A stretch of DNA of 64,000 nt from AV80 sp035536995 (GTDB lineage: Bacteria > Verrucomicrobiota > Verrucomicrobiia > Chthoniobacterales > UBA10450): contig DATLNB010000034.1 of NCBI GenBank assembly GCA_035536995.1, forward strand, positions 62,001-126,000. The letters are read 5' to 3'. Position numbers and translations under genes: made by a program. Shown here piece after piece: positions 25,138-33,569 of the stretch (position 1 is its first letter; each line of letters begins with the position of its first letter). The notes beneath the pieces are model-generated. The model did not search any database, was not told the origin of the DNA, and was given only the letters and a program-made list of their open reading frames with translations.

Positions 25138-25182
25138 ATTAAAGCCCGGAGTGAAGCGAAGCGAAACTCCGGGGCAATTCGC
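25138..25182. repeat. 45-bp direct repeat, copy 2
   Basis: Second copy of the element at 24970-25014, 168 bases downstream in the same orientation. Confidence 0.8.
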
Positions 25183-25262
25183 CTACAACGACGGAGCCCC
25201 GAAGGGGCGGCGGCCGCTTCGGCAGGTGGACCGCCTCGAAGCTGGAGCTTTGCAGACAAGTG

Positions 25263-25288
25263 CGTTCCCAAGCTGGAGCTTGGGAACG
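25263..25288. repeat. CGTTCCCAAGCT palindromic element, right copy
   Basis: CGTTCCCAAGCT-GG-AGCTTGGGAACG is a perfect 12-bp palindrome with a 2-base centre. Similar GTTCCCAAGCT palindromes are known as abundant intergenic elements in several bacterial phyla (general recollection, not searched). Confidence 0.85.
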
Positions 25289-25338
25289 AGGGCGTGTTTG
25301 CAGTCGCCCCTGCCTGAACTACGCCCCGCCTCCGTCGC

Positions 25339-28300
25339 CTAATTATTCAGCTTGTACGCTTCCGCCACGCCTGCCCCCGTCGTGTTTCCTACTCCGCGAA
25401 TAATCGAAGTATAATGCGCCGGCGGCAGGGTCAGCAGGATCGCGGATTCTTTTGGATTACTTGGCGCCAGCCCGGCCGCCTGGATTTCGGCGGCGTTCGG
25501 CGCCTGTTGCCAATCATCATTGGTCAACAGCGTGGCGCCATTCGAATCGTGCAGCTCAAGGAACGGATCGGCCAGGAATCCTGACAACTGATTTTGCAAT
25601 GACGGGCCGATGGCCCGGAATACGACGCGCTTTGGCGTCCCTCCGCCGAGAATCAGCCCATTGATCAGCACGTTGTCACCGGTGAGCACATCGGCGCGGA
25701 CGGCGAGGTTCCCCAACTCGCCTTCCTTGCTCGACTCGAGATCGTAAATCTCCACCAGCGCAATGCCGGTGCTGTTTGCCTTGCCCGCGACCTGCGCCGT
25801 GTATTGGCCGTTCGGCAACGGCGCCACGATGGCGGATTCGCGATCGTCGCTCGGTGGGATTCCACTCTGCTGAACTTCCGTGGGTTGGCCTTCGCGCCAA
25901 TCGTCGTTCGCCTTGATCACGTGGCCGTCCGCCGCGTGCAGCTCGAGTACCGGATCATTCAAACGTCCCGGCAACGGCGCGCCGCCGCTCTTCAACGACG
26001 GCCCGATTGCGCGGAGGATCACTTTCTTCGTCGGATTAGCGCCGCTGATGATGAATCCGCCAATGCCGATTTTATCGCCGGTTTGGGTGAAGACGCGTCC
26101 GGAAATATTCAGTAACTGAACGTTGGCGGGGGTTGGCGTCGGGGTCGCGGTAGGAGTCGGTGTGGGAGTCGCACTTGCACCGGGCGTGGCCGACGGGCTT
26201 GCGGTGGGAGTAGCGCTCGCCCCCGGAGTAGCACTTGCCCCTGGAGTTGGCGTTGCTGAAGGCCCAGGCCCGGCCACGCAAACAGGCGAGGTGGGATTCG
26301 CCTTGGCCAGCGGCCCGCCATTTTGCCGCGCGAACTCCGCATGGGTCGGTGCGTTGCCGCCGTTGTCCGCGTAAATGATGTTAGCCAATCCATCCGGCCC
26401 GATCGCGACTTCAAAGAAATCGAGCAACGACCGATCCGACGAACCGATCAGGCCGCCGGTGCTGATCGAGCCTTCGTGCATGACGTGATCGCTCACTTTG
26501 CTCACGGTGAAGACCGGCTCGCGCGAATTCGCGTTGAGCGATTGGGCAAACATCACATTCCAGGTCGCGCTTTCCGGCATCACGTTCGGATCGCCGACGG
26601 TGGTGGATTGATACCAGACAATATCGACCCGGCCATCGTCGCCCGCGGCAACCCATGGGAAGACTGAGGTTTCGTCGGCATTCATCGACCCGCTGCTGAC
26701 CGGGAACGGTCCGTAGAAAGTTCTCCCGTGATCGTGGGACGCCGCGAACCAGATGCTGAACTCATTCGTCCGCGCATTGTTCACGCTCCAGGCCACGTAC
26801 ACGTTCCCTGCTGAATCAACGTCGCCGGCCGGAAAAATGTTCGCGTTGTTCGCGCCGAAAGTAGTCGTTCCCGCCGGTGGCGCAGGAAGGGTCGGCGAAT
26901 CATAGACGCCCTTGAACACCGGATAATTTTGTATGTCCGTAACCGGAGACGCGACGTTGAGCGGCGGCGCGAAACTGGTTAGCCACACGTTGAGGAGCTT
27001 GCCGAAGGGCGGCTTGTTCGCATTGTTCCGCGGCACCGATCCATTGAAGAGGGCATAACCGCGGTGGGTTGTCTTATCGACGAAAACCGGCCCGGGATTT
27101 GTGTTCGGTAATGTCGTGGTGAGCGGATCGAACAGTTCCGGCGCGACCATCCCACTGGTCGATTGCCAGACCGTATCGTTGACCAAGCTCGATATCCGCA
27201 TCGCTTCCGACGCGAGCTCGTGTTCCCAATGGTAAATCACCTGGTCGCCGGCCGCCGGAGCGTTCCGATCCCCCGCCAACCACTGCCGGTCCGAAGAGAT
27301 CGCAACGTCACCGGCCGCGCCGCCCGGGCCGGGCTTGAACCAGGTCGCCCCGCCATCAGTCGATTTGCGAATGTGATCGGACGAGAGACCGAGATCGGTG
27401 AAATAGAGTTGATCGGGGCGGGTTCCATCTGCTTTCGGAAGCGAGATCACGTCTTCGTCTCCGCCAGTCAGCGTCGGCTCATCCGCGACTGGATTTACCG
27501 GTGCTTTGAAGCTGGTCCCGTTGTCTTCCGATTTCCAAAGCCACGGGTTTCCCGGCGCGGTGACGTAGATGCAGTTGAAGGAATCGACCCAAAGACTTGG
27601 CTCCGCGCCGGGCGAACCGACCGCGAGGTTAGGCGCGAACGTCGCGGGTGCGGGCGGCGCAGGCGGAGCGAACGCGCTCGGACCCGCGGCCTGTTTGATG
27701 AACCATGTCTTGGTCTGGCACGCGTCGCTTAAATTGCAGTTATTGACTGAGTCCGCGTAGGCAATGTTCGCGTTCCCATCCGGGTCGAGCGCCATTGAGT
27801 AATACTCAAGGAGGTCACGATTACCCGGGCTCATCCCTGGAGTACCGGCGCAACCCAGGCCGTTGAAACAAATGTCCTGATCATGCATCACCGGCGAGAC
27901 CACGTTCTGGGCGAACGCCGGGTTCGCTGCCAGGGCATTGCGCGTTTGAGCAAAAAAGACACGCCAGCTGCGCGCAACTGCCGGAGTTGCAGCCGCCGAG
28001 CCGAGCCACGTGATGTTAACCACTCCGGGACTCCCGGCGACGATCGTCGGCTCGACCGCGGTCGCGGTCTCCGCGCCGTCACTCACCCGGACGGCCTCGA
28101 GCCAGGTAGTCCCGGCATCAACACCGTTTACGCCGGCCGCCGGGGAGCTCACCAGATAAATCTGACAATTCGTGTCGCCCGTCGCGCATTGGCTGACCGC
28201 AATGTGCAGATTGCCGCCGCGATCCACCGCCATCGTCGGGAAAACATGAATGTTACTGGTTCCGGCCGGCCCTTCGTACGCCTTGATCAACTGGAAGGTC

Positions 28301-29148
28301 GCGCCGCCATCCTTCGACCGAATAATGTAAATCTGATTGCTCGCGCCGGAGGGAATGAAACACATGTAAATATTCCCGTTGTACTGGTCGACGACCATGT
28401 TCCCCTGGACGTCGGAAAAGACCGCGCTCGTCACGTCATACGTCTGGACCGGCGGGCTGAACGTCTTGCCGGCATCGATTGATTTTTGGAAGTTGATCGT
28501 CCCCGTGCCGATATCGGTGTAGCTCATGTAAACCGTCTCCGGCCCATAAGCGGCTATCCATTGCCGATCGTCTCCGGGGATGGTCGCCGCCGCCGGATTC
28601 ACCTCCCATTTCTGGCCCGGCTCGATCCCACCCGTTCCACCGTCATAGGACGTCGACATCGTCACGGAGCCGAGCCACAAGCTGCTGACATAGAGATAAC
28701 CTCCGTTCGACACATCGATCGAATCGTCCCCGCCGCCCGCGGCCGCGCATTCCGGCACAGTCGCGCAATGATTCTGGGCGCCGTCCGGTTGCCCCATGAA
28801 CTTGAACGACGCTCCCTTATCGGTGGATTTCCACAAATCCGTTCCGCCGGGGATTCCTCTAATGGCGGTGACGTAGATGTTGCCGAAAATGTCCACTTTG
28901 ATCTCCGGCTCGGCGGCGGCGTTGAAGAATGCGTTGCTCGGTGGATGCCCGCTCAATTCCAGAGGCGCGGTGAAATTAAAGCTGCCCGCCGAATAAGTGC
29001 CCGTGCGATTTGCCGTCGCGCCTTCGATTCGTGCCGGGCCGGCCGGGCTCGCAGCATGCAAAAAAAAGGCAGCCATCAGGCTGCTGACCGCGAGGAAGAG
29101 AGCGCACAATAACCAGCGCTTTTGGGGATTTCTCAGCAACTTACTCAT
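25339..29148 (-). CDS. Large secreted BNR/sialidase-like propeller protein with paired C-terminal module
   Basis: A 1269-residue exported protein. The start ATG at 29148 is preceded by GGAGGAAAGCCC, a strong ribosome site, and gives a basic N-terminus and signal peptide (RWLLCALFLAVSSLMAAFFL, cleavage near LHAAS). Residues about 45-960 contain many BNR/Asp-box-like turns and sialidase-type blades (SxDxGxTF forms: STDKGASFKF, SIDAGKTFSPP, SKDGGATFQL, SEDNGTSFKAP, STDGGATWFKPG, SHDHGRTFYGP). A low-complexity T/P/S/A linker (about 1000-1040) is followed by two copies of the module shared with the beta-helix proteins (IGGFIISG, LRAIGPSL, NDDWREGQ, then INGLILGGG, FRAIGPSL, NDDWQQAP), ending EAYKLNN. 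Classic sialidase catalytic residues are not evident, so it is probably a binding or structural surface protein. Confidence 0.82.
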   Translation of the reverse strand: MSKLLRNPQKRWLLCALFLAVSSLMAAFFLHAASPAGPARIEGATANRTGTYSAGSFNFTAPLELSGHPPSNAFFNAAAEPEIKVDIFGNIYVTAIRGIPGGTDLWKSTDKGASFKFMGQPDGAQNHCATVPECAAAGGGDDSIDVSNGGYLYVSSLWLGSVTMSTSYDGGTGGIEPGQKWEVNPAAATIPGDDRQWIAAYGPETVYMSYTDIGTGTINFQKSIDAGKTFSPPVQTYDVTSAVFSDVQGNMVVDQYNGNIYMCFIPSGASNQIYIIRSKDGGATFQLIKAYEGPAGTSNIHVFPTMAVDRGGNLHIAVSQCATGDTNCQIYLVSSPAAGVNGVDAGTTWLEAVRVSDGAETATAVEPTIVAGSPGVVNITWLGSAAATPAVARSWRVFFAQTRNALAANPAFAQNVVSPVMHDQDICFNGLGCAGTPGMSPGNRDLLEYYSMALDPDGNANIAYADSVNNCNLSDACQTKTWFIKQAAGPSAFAPPAPPAPATFAPNLAVGSPGAEPSLWVDSFNCIYVTAPGNPWLWKSEDNGTSFKAPVNPVADEPTLTGGDEDVISLPKADGTRPDQLYFTDLGLSSDHIRKSTDGGATWFKPGPGGAAGDVAISSDRQWLAGDRNAPAAGDQVIYHWEHELASEAMRISSLVNDTVWQSTSGMVAPELFDPLTTTLPNTNPGPVFVDKTTHRGYALFNGSVPRNNANKPPFGKLLNVWLTSFAPPLNVASPVTDIQNYPVFKGVYDSPTLPAPPAGTTTFGANNANIFPAGDVDSAGNVYVAWSVNNARTNEFSIWFAASHDHGRTFYGPFPVSSGSMNADETSVFPWVAAGDDGRVDIVWYQSTTVGDPNVMPESATWNVMFAQSLNANSREPVFTVSKVSDHVMHEGSISTGGLIGSSDRSLLDFFEVAIGPDGLANIIYADNGGNAPTHAEFARQNGGPLAKANPTSPVCVAGPGPSATPTPGASATPGASATPTASPSATPGASATPTPTPTATPTPTPANVQLLNISGRVFTQTGDKIGIGGFIISGANPTKKVILRAIGPSLKSGGAPLPGRLNDPVLELHAADGHVIKANDDWREGQPTEVQQSGIPPSDDRESAIVAPLPNGQYTAQVAGKANSTGIALVEIYDLESSKEGELGNLAVRADVLTGDNVLINGLILGGGTPKRVVFRAIGPSLQNQLSGFLADPFLELHDSNGATLLTNDDWQQAPNAAEIQAAGLAPSNPKESAILLTLPPAHYTSIIRGVGNTTGAGVAEAYKLNN

Positions 29149-29315
29149 GGGCTTTCCTCCGGGTCGTTCAAATTGAACTCGCGGCCATTTTGGAAATTGC
29201 AGAAGAAGTGTCGATGCCCGAGTGGCTCGATTGCCAAAATGTAATCTGCTTTCGTGGCTCCTAAGCTCTGCAAACACGTCCTTTCAAATTTCTGGTTCGG
29301 CCTTTTCTTGTCGTC

Positions 29316-30893
29316 ATGTCGTCGCAGCGATTCTTTCGGGCGCAAATCCTCCTGCTCGTGCTTGTCCTGGCGGAGCCAGCAACGCTGCGGTCGGAATCTG
29401 AAAAGCCCGTCGCGGGACGTCGCGTTGTCGTCGTGGTCTGGGACGGTATGCGGCCCGACTTCGTGACCGAGCGTGATGCGCCGACGCTTTGGAAGCTCGC
29501 CCGCGAAGGCGTCACTTTCCGAAACCATCATTCTATTTACCCGACGGCCACGAACGTAAACGGCGCGGCCATCGCGACCGGCGTCTTTCCGAATCGCAGC
29601 ACTCTTCTGGCGAATCGTGAATTCCGTCCTCGGATCGAACCGCGGCGTGCTTTTGAAAATGCGGACGCGCCGGTGATTGCGCGCGCCGACCAGGTCAGCG
29701 GCGGCAAATACCTCGCTGTGCCCACGATCGCGGAGATTGCGCGCAAAGCCGGACGCCGTACCGCCGTTGCCGGAACGAAATCCGTCGTTTTGCTTTACGA
29801 TCGCAATGCCGACTTCACCAACGCGACTTCGAAAGATCTGACCAGATTCGCTGCGGTGCCCATGCCAGCGCCGTTGCGCGAAGAAACCGTGAAGCTGCTC
29901 GGCCCGTTCCTGACCGAATCGGGAAAGACGAGCGACGAGCGCAACAACTATGCAACCCGGGCGCTGACCGAGATCATGTGGCGCGATGGCGTTCCGGACT
30001 TCTCGCTTCTCTGGCTGAGCGATCCCGACTTGACCCAGCATGAATTCGCCCCGGGCTCCGAGCAATCTCTGGCAGCGGTCCAAAGCTCGGACCGCAATCT
30101 TGCGCTGGTTCTCGAAGCGCTTGCGAAAAAAAACGCGCGGGATAGTACCGATATCTTCGTTGTCTCCGATCATGGGTTTTCGACGATCGAGCGGTCGATC
30201 GATTTTCCGGCAGAGCTGCGCAAGGCCGGGTTCGACGCCGTCTCCTCCTTTGACGCCGCGCCCCGGGCGGGACAGGTCATGGTCGTGGGCAATGCGGGAA
30301 CGATCCTGTTCTACGTCATCGACCACGATCGCGACGTCACCACCCGCCTGGTCGAATGGCTGCAGCGTTCCGATTTCGCCGGGGTGATCTTCGCGCGCGA
30401 AAAATTCGAAGGGACATTTTCGCTCGAAACGGCGCGAGCGAATACTCCCGAGGCGCCCGATGTAATGGTGGCCTTGCGCTGGAACAAAAAACCGAATCGC
30501 TTCGGGACGGATGGGCAGATCATTACCGATTCTGCACGCGGCGCCGGAAAAGGAAGCCATGTGACCTTGAGCGCCTTCGATGTTCACAACACGCTCATCG
30601 TCGCGGGCCCGGACTTCCGAGAGCGCCAGGTCATCACCCTGCCCAGCAGCAACCTCGATATTGCACCGACTGTCCTTCGCGTCCTCGGGCTGGAGCCACC
30701 TGAAAAGATGGACGGCCGCGTCCTGATTGAAGCGATGGAAGAAAAAGCCGAACGCGCGGAAGTCCTGAGCAAGACAATGCAGGCCAACCGGCAATTTCCT
30801 TCCGGCCAGTGGCAACAGTACCTCCGAGTGTCCCTCGTCGGCGAAACGATCTATCTCGATGAAGGCAACGGCGCTTTCGAGGAGAAGAAGTAG
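29316..30893 (+). CDS. Secreted alkaline-phosphatase-superfamily phosphodiesterase/nucleotide pyrophosphatase-like protein
   Basis: A 525-residue exported enzyme: signal peptide at 1-28 (AQILLLVLVLAEPATLRSES) and then the metal sites of the type I phosphodiesterase/NPP family. VVVVVWDGMRPDFV gives the first Asp, HSIYPTATNVNGAAIATG the nucleophilic Thr, LWLSDPDLTQHEF an Asp and His, IFVVSDHGFSTIE an Asp-His pair and KGSHVTLS the final His. All expected zinc ligands are therefore present, and hydrolysis of a phosphodiester or pyrophosphate bond in the periplasm is likely; the substrate is not identifiable. It is divergent from the large BNR protein (168 bases between starts) and is followed 21 bases on by an unknown gene. 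Confidence 0.86.
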   Translation: MSSQRFFRAQILLLVLVLAEPATLRSESEKPVAGRRVVVVVWDGMRPDFVTERDAPTLWKLAREGVTFRNHHSIYPTATNVNGAAIATGVFPNRSTLLANREFRPRIEPRRAFENADAPVIARADQVSGGKYLAVPTIAEIARKAGRRTAVAGTKSVVLLYDRNADFTNATSKDLTRFAAVPMPAPLREETVKLLGPFLTESGKTSDERNNYATRALTEIMWRDGVPDFSLLWLSDPDLTQHEFAPGSEQSLAAVQSSDRNLALVLEALAKKNARDSTDIFVVSDHGFSTIERSIDFPAELRKAGFDAVSSFDAAPRAGQVMVVGNAGTILFYVIDHDRDVTTRLVEWLQRSDFAGVIFAREKFEGTFSLETARANTPEAPDVMVALRWNKKPNRFGTDGQIITDSARGAGKGSHVTLSAFDVHNTLIVAGPDFRERQVITLPSSNLDIAPTVLRVLGLEPPEKMDGRVLIEAMEEKAERAEVLSKTMQANRQFPSGQWQQYLRVSLVGETIYLDEGNGAFEEKK

Positions 30894-30914
30894 ATCAGCC
30901 AGATCGTTAACCCT

Positions 30915-31496
30915 TTGCCGCATCGCCACTCTAAACATCGTCACCGTTTCGCTGGCCTCGGGCTCGTCCATGGCGACGTAGTGCGGCTGATCGGTCCCCC
31001 GGTTTCGTTCGCCGCCGAAATCGACCGGGTCGAAGCGAATATCGACCACTTCTGGATCACGGTGCGTGTTGGAAACGAATCCGTTCGGATCGCCCTGAGC
31101 ACGCGATCGCGCCAGAACGCCGTCGCGGGATTTGATCCTCGGATACGACTCGCGATCATCGCAGAAACGTGGGCGGAGCTCCCGTCGCCGCTGATCGAGA
31201 AATCGACCGGCCTCAACTATGGCGAAATCGACGCCGCCCTTTCCCCTGCCTACCTCGAGCAAGAGCGCCCTGCGCTCGAGCAAATCCTGCACGACCGGTC
31301 GTCACGCGCGGCAATGATCGAGGCCTGGGGCGAACTGTATATCCGCACCCATCTCGGTATTCACCAAATTCACAGCATGCGGGCCAGCTGCAGCGTCCCC
31401 CGGGACTTCGTCGGCCGCGACGGCGCCATCCGCTTCTATTTTGCAGACGAGAAACGGAGCGAGCTCCTCCTGTTCAAGTATTGCGGGCAACCCTGA
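30915..31496 (+). CDS. Conserved-looking protein of unknown function
   Basis: A 193-residue soluble protein without signal peptide; the first usable start is a TTG at 30915 (MPHRHSKHRHRFAGLGLVHG), and the true start could be further in. It has an N-terminal small beta domain (VHGDVVRLIGPPVSFAAEID, then FWITVRVGNESVRIALST), a middle helical part (NYGEIDAALSPAYLEQERPA, LEQILHD), and a C-terminal segment LGIHQIHSMRASCSVPRDFV then GRDGAIRFYF that looks like a conserved site (two His, one Cys). I do not recognise the family. It starts 21 bases after the phosphodiesterase gene and may share its transcript. Confidence 0.65.
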   Translation: MPHRHSKHRHRFAGLGLVHGDVVRLIGPPVSFAAEIDRVEANIDHFWITVRVGNESVRIALSTRSRQNAVAGFDPRIRLAIIAETWAELPSPLIEKSTGLNYGEIDAALSPAYLEQERPALEQILHDRSSRAAMIEAWGELYIRTHLGIHQIHSMRASCSVPRDFVGRDGAIRFYFADEKRSELLLFKYCGQP

Positions 31497-31522
31497 ATCG
31501 GCCCGATTCACTTTCTACTTGC

Positions 31523-31556
31523 TAACCGAGTAGAGCAGCGTCACTCTACTCGGTTA
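31523..31556 (+). promoter_or_regulatory. 13-bp perfect hairpin just upstream of the NHL gene
   Basis: TAACCGAGTAGAG (31523-31535), an 8-base loop, then the exact complement CTCTACTCGGTTA (31544-31556). It ends five bases before the ATG at 31562 and has no T-tract. It could be an operator, a 5'-UTR hairpin that covers the ribosome site, or the terminator of the preceding gene. Confidence 0.65.
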
Positions 31557-31561
31557 TCAAT

Positions 31562-33199
31562 ATGAAGCGTCTTTCTTCCATCGCCCGGCGTCTCCTTCTT
31601 TTTGCTCTTTTCCCCGCTCTCCCAGCGACCCTCTTTGCCGCCGCCGGCGATCTCTTCGAGGCGGACTTCAGCAGTGGCATCATTTACCGGTTCACCCCTG
31701 GCGGGACCCGCACCGTCTACGCCTCCGGTTTCAATGGCCCGGAAGGTCTCGCCTTCGACACGAGCGGCAATCTGTTCCTATCGGAAACCGGAACCGGCAT
31801 TATCTACAAGTTCGGCACCGACGGTACCCAGACGATTTTCGCCTCCGGGTTGAATGGACCCGCCAGCCTGGTCTTTGATAGTGCAGGCAATCTTTTTGAT
31901 GCCGACTTCTTTGGCGGTGTCATCTACAAGTTCGCTCCCAACGGCAGCCGGACCACGTTCGCGACGGGACTAAACGGTCCGGCAAATCTTGCCTTCAATT
32001 CCGCGGGAGACCTTTTCGAAGCCGATTTTCAGACCGGTACGATCTTTCGTTTCACACCGGGCGGGACAAAAACGATTTTCGCCTCGAACGTCGGGCGTCC
32101 CCATGGCCTCGCCTTCGATAGCAATGGCAATTTGTTCGTTGCCGATTTCCAGGGCGGCACGATCCTCCGCTTCACTCCGGCGGGCGCGCGAACATCGTTT
32201 GCTTCCGGATTAAGTGGCCCGCACGGGATCAACTTTGATTCCTCCGGCAATCTCTTTTCCGCGGACTACAACACCGGCAATATCTATCGGTTCGCGCCCA
32301 ACGGCTCTCGAACCACCTTTGCCAGCGGCCTGAGCAATCCCGGCAACGTGCTCTTCGAACCGTCACGCGCTTCGGCAAACAATCTCCTGAACCTCTCGAC
32401 TCGCGCCTTGGTCGGTACCCAAAGCGGGGTGCTCATCGGCGGATTCATCCTGCAGGGATCAACTCCCAGCACTGTGATCGTGCGCGGGATCGGGCCCTCG
32501 CTTGCGGCATCGGGCGTGACCGACGCTCTCGAAGATCCTCATCTTGAATTGTTCGACTCCGCCGGAAACCCGGTCACCGCGAACGACAACTGGCAGACTG
32601 GCCCGGACGCGGCACCCATCCAACGCACCGGTCTTGCGCCGGGTAATTCCAAGGAAGCAGCGTTTCGAACGACGCTTTCGGCCGGCGCTTACACTGTCGT
32701 CCTCAAAGGCGTGGGTGATGCGACACAGGTCGGTGGATCGCAACCTGGGCTGACCGGTATAGGCCTGGTTGAAATCTATGATCTCCAACAAACCAGCGGC
32801 CGGGCCGGCAACATCGCCACTCGCGGCACGGTGCTTTCCGGCGACAACGTGATGATCGCCGGTTCCATTGTCGGTGGCAGCCAAAACAAGGAGGTGTTAG
32901 TCCGCGCGATCGGACCTTCGCTCAAGGATCTCGGTGTCAACGACGCGCTCGAAAATCCGGTGCTCGAGCTCTTCAACGGCAACGGCACCAGCATTGCGAC
33001 GAACGACGACTGGCAGCAGGGACCTGACGCAGCGACCATCGAGAGCCGGGGGTTCGCGCCCGGATCGCCGCTCGAGGCCGCGCTTCTGGTTACCGTGCCG
33101 CCAGGCAGCTTCACCGCCATCGAACGGCCCTCGCCCCAGGATTCTGGAGTCGGGCTCATCGAAATTTACGACATGACACCGGCGCCGGGCGCGCGCTAG
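31562..33199 (+). CDS. Secreted NHL-type beta-propeller protein with paired C-terminal module
   Basis: A 545-residue exported protein. Signal peptide 1-27 (SIARRLLLFALFPALPATLF, cleavage near AAA). Residues about 28-265 are six or seven regular repeats of roughly 40 residues, each with GNLFxADF, GxIYRFxPxGxRTxFASGLNGP and LAFDSxGN, which is the NHL/SMP-30-like propeller pattern. The C-terminal 270 residues are two copies of the shared module (IGGFILQGS, VRGIGPSLAASG, NDNWQTGPD, then IAGSIVGG, VRAIGPSLKDLG, NDDWQQGPD, ending LIEIYDM). It has no sortase signal, PEP-CTERM or type IX-like tail that I recognise. A perfect hairpin precedes the start. Likely an extracellular binding protein. Confidence 0.84.
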   Translation: MKRLSSIARRLLLFALFPALPATLFAAAGDLFEADFSSGIIYRFTPGGTRTVYASGFNGPEGLAFDTSGNLFLSETGTGIIYKFGTDGTQTIFASGLNGPASLVFDSAGNLFDADFFGGVIYKFAPNGSRTTFATGLNGPANLAFNSAGDLFEADFQTGTIFRFTPGGTKTIFASNVGRPHGLAFDSNGNLFVADFQGGTILRFTPAGARTSFASGLSGPHGINFDSSGNLFSADYNTGNIYRFAPNGSRTTFASGLSNPGNVLFEPSRASANNLLNLSTRALVGTQSGVLIGGFILQGSTPSTVIVRGIGPSLAASGVTDALEDPHLELFDSAGNPVTANDNWQTGPDAAPIQRTGLAPGNSKEAAFRTTLSAGAYTVVLKGVGDATQVGGSQPGLTGIGLVEIYDLQQTSGRAGNIATRGTVLSGDNVMIAGSIVGGSQNKEVLVRAIGPSLKDLGVNDALENPVLELFNGNGTSIATNDDWQQGPDAATIESRGFAPGSPLEAALLVTVPPGSFTAIERPSPQDSGVGLIEIYDMTPAPGAR

Positions 33200-33230
33200 C
33201 ATCGGCCCGTCGCTTTCGCGCTACGACCGG

Positions 33231-33566
33231 ATGAGCAAACCGCCAGATCTCCTGCAAGGAACGCTCGACCTTTTGATCCTCAAAATGCTCGCCTTGGAGC
33301 CGATGCATGGCTGGGCTATCGGAAAACGCCTGAAGCAGGTCTCAAAAGACGTTTTGCAGGTCAGCGTCGGCTCACTTTACCCGGCCCTCCACAAGCTCGA
33401 GAACGCCGGCTGGATCAGGGCCGATTGGAAACCGAGCGAGAACAATCGGCGCGCGAAATTCTATTCCCTGACCCGCCTGGGAAGGAAACAACTCGAAAAC
33501 GAGACCGCATCCTGGGACCGGCTCTCCACCGCTATCCTTCGGGTTATGGAGCTCAAGAAAGCCTGA
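33231..33566 (+). CDS. PadR-family transcriptional regulator
   Basis: A 111-residue winged-helix repressor of the PadR family: LLQGTLDLLILKMLALEPMH then GWAIGKRLKQVSK (helices 1-3), VLQVSVGSLYPALHKLENAG (recognition helix region), and a wing with RRAKFYSLTRLGRKQLE, then a short C-terminal dimerisation helix. This size and pattern is the form found directly upstream of ADOP-type permeases in Acidobacteria and Verrucomicrobia, where it probably represses the permease gene. It begins 31 bases after the NHL gene and ends three bases before the permease start. Confidence 0.93.
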   Translation: MSKPPDLLQGTLDLLILKMLALEPMHGWAIGKRLKQVSKDVLQVSVGSLYPALHKLENAGWIRADWKPSENNRRAKFYSLTRLGRKQLENETASWDRLSTAILRVMELKKA

Positions 33567-33569
33567 CCG

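Larger units (their letters stand above)
24684..25338. repeat. Gene-free repeat region (about 650 bp)
   Basis: No convincing gene was found here. The region holds two 45-bp direct copies (24970-25014 and 25138-25182), near-duplicate CCCCGAAGGG(G)CGGCGG blocks after each copy (about 25032 and 25196), and two copies of a GTTCCCAAGCT palindrome near its ends (24733-24758 and 25263-25288). Short open frames across it are low-complexity shadows of these repeats. Confidence 0.8.

Noticed and set aside
24840..25271. Minus-strand frame of 143 codons in the repeat region
   Set aside because: It is a translation of the duplicated 45-bp and palindromic repeats, with internal self-similarity and no protein motif.
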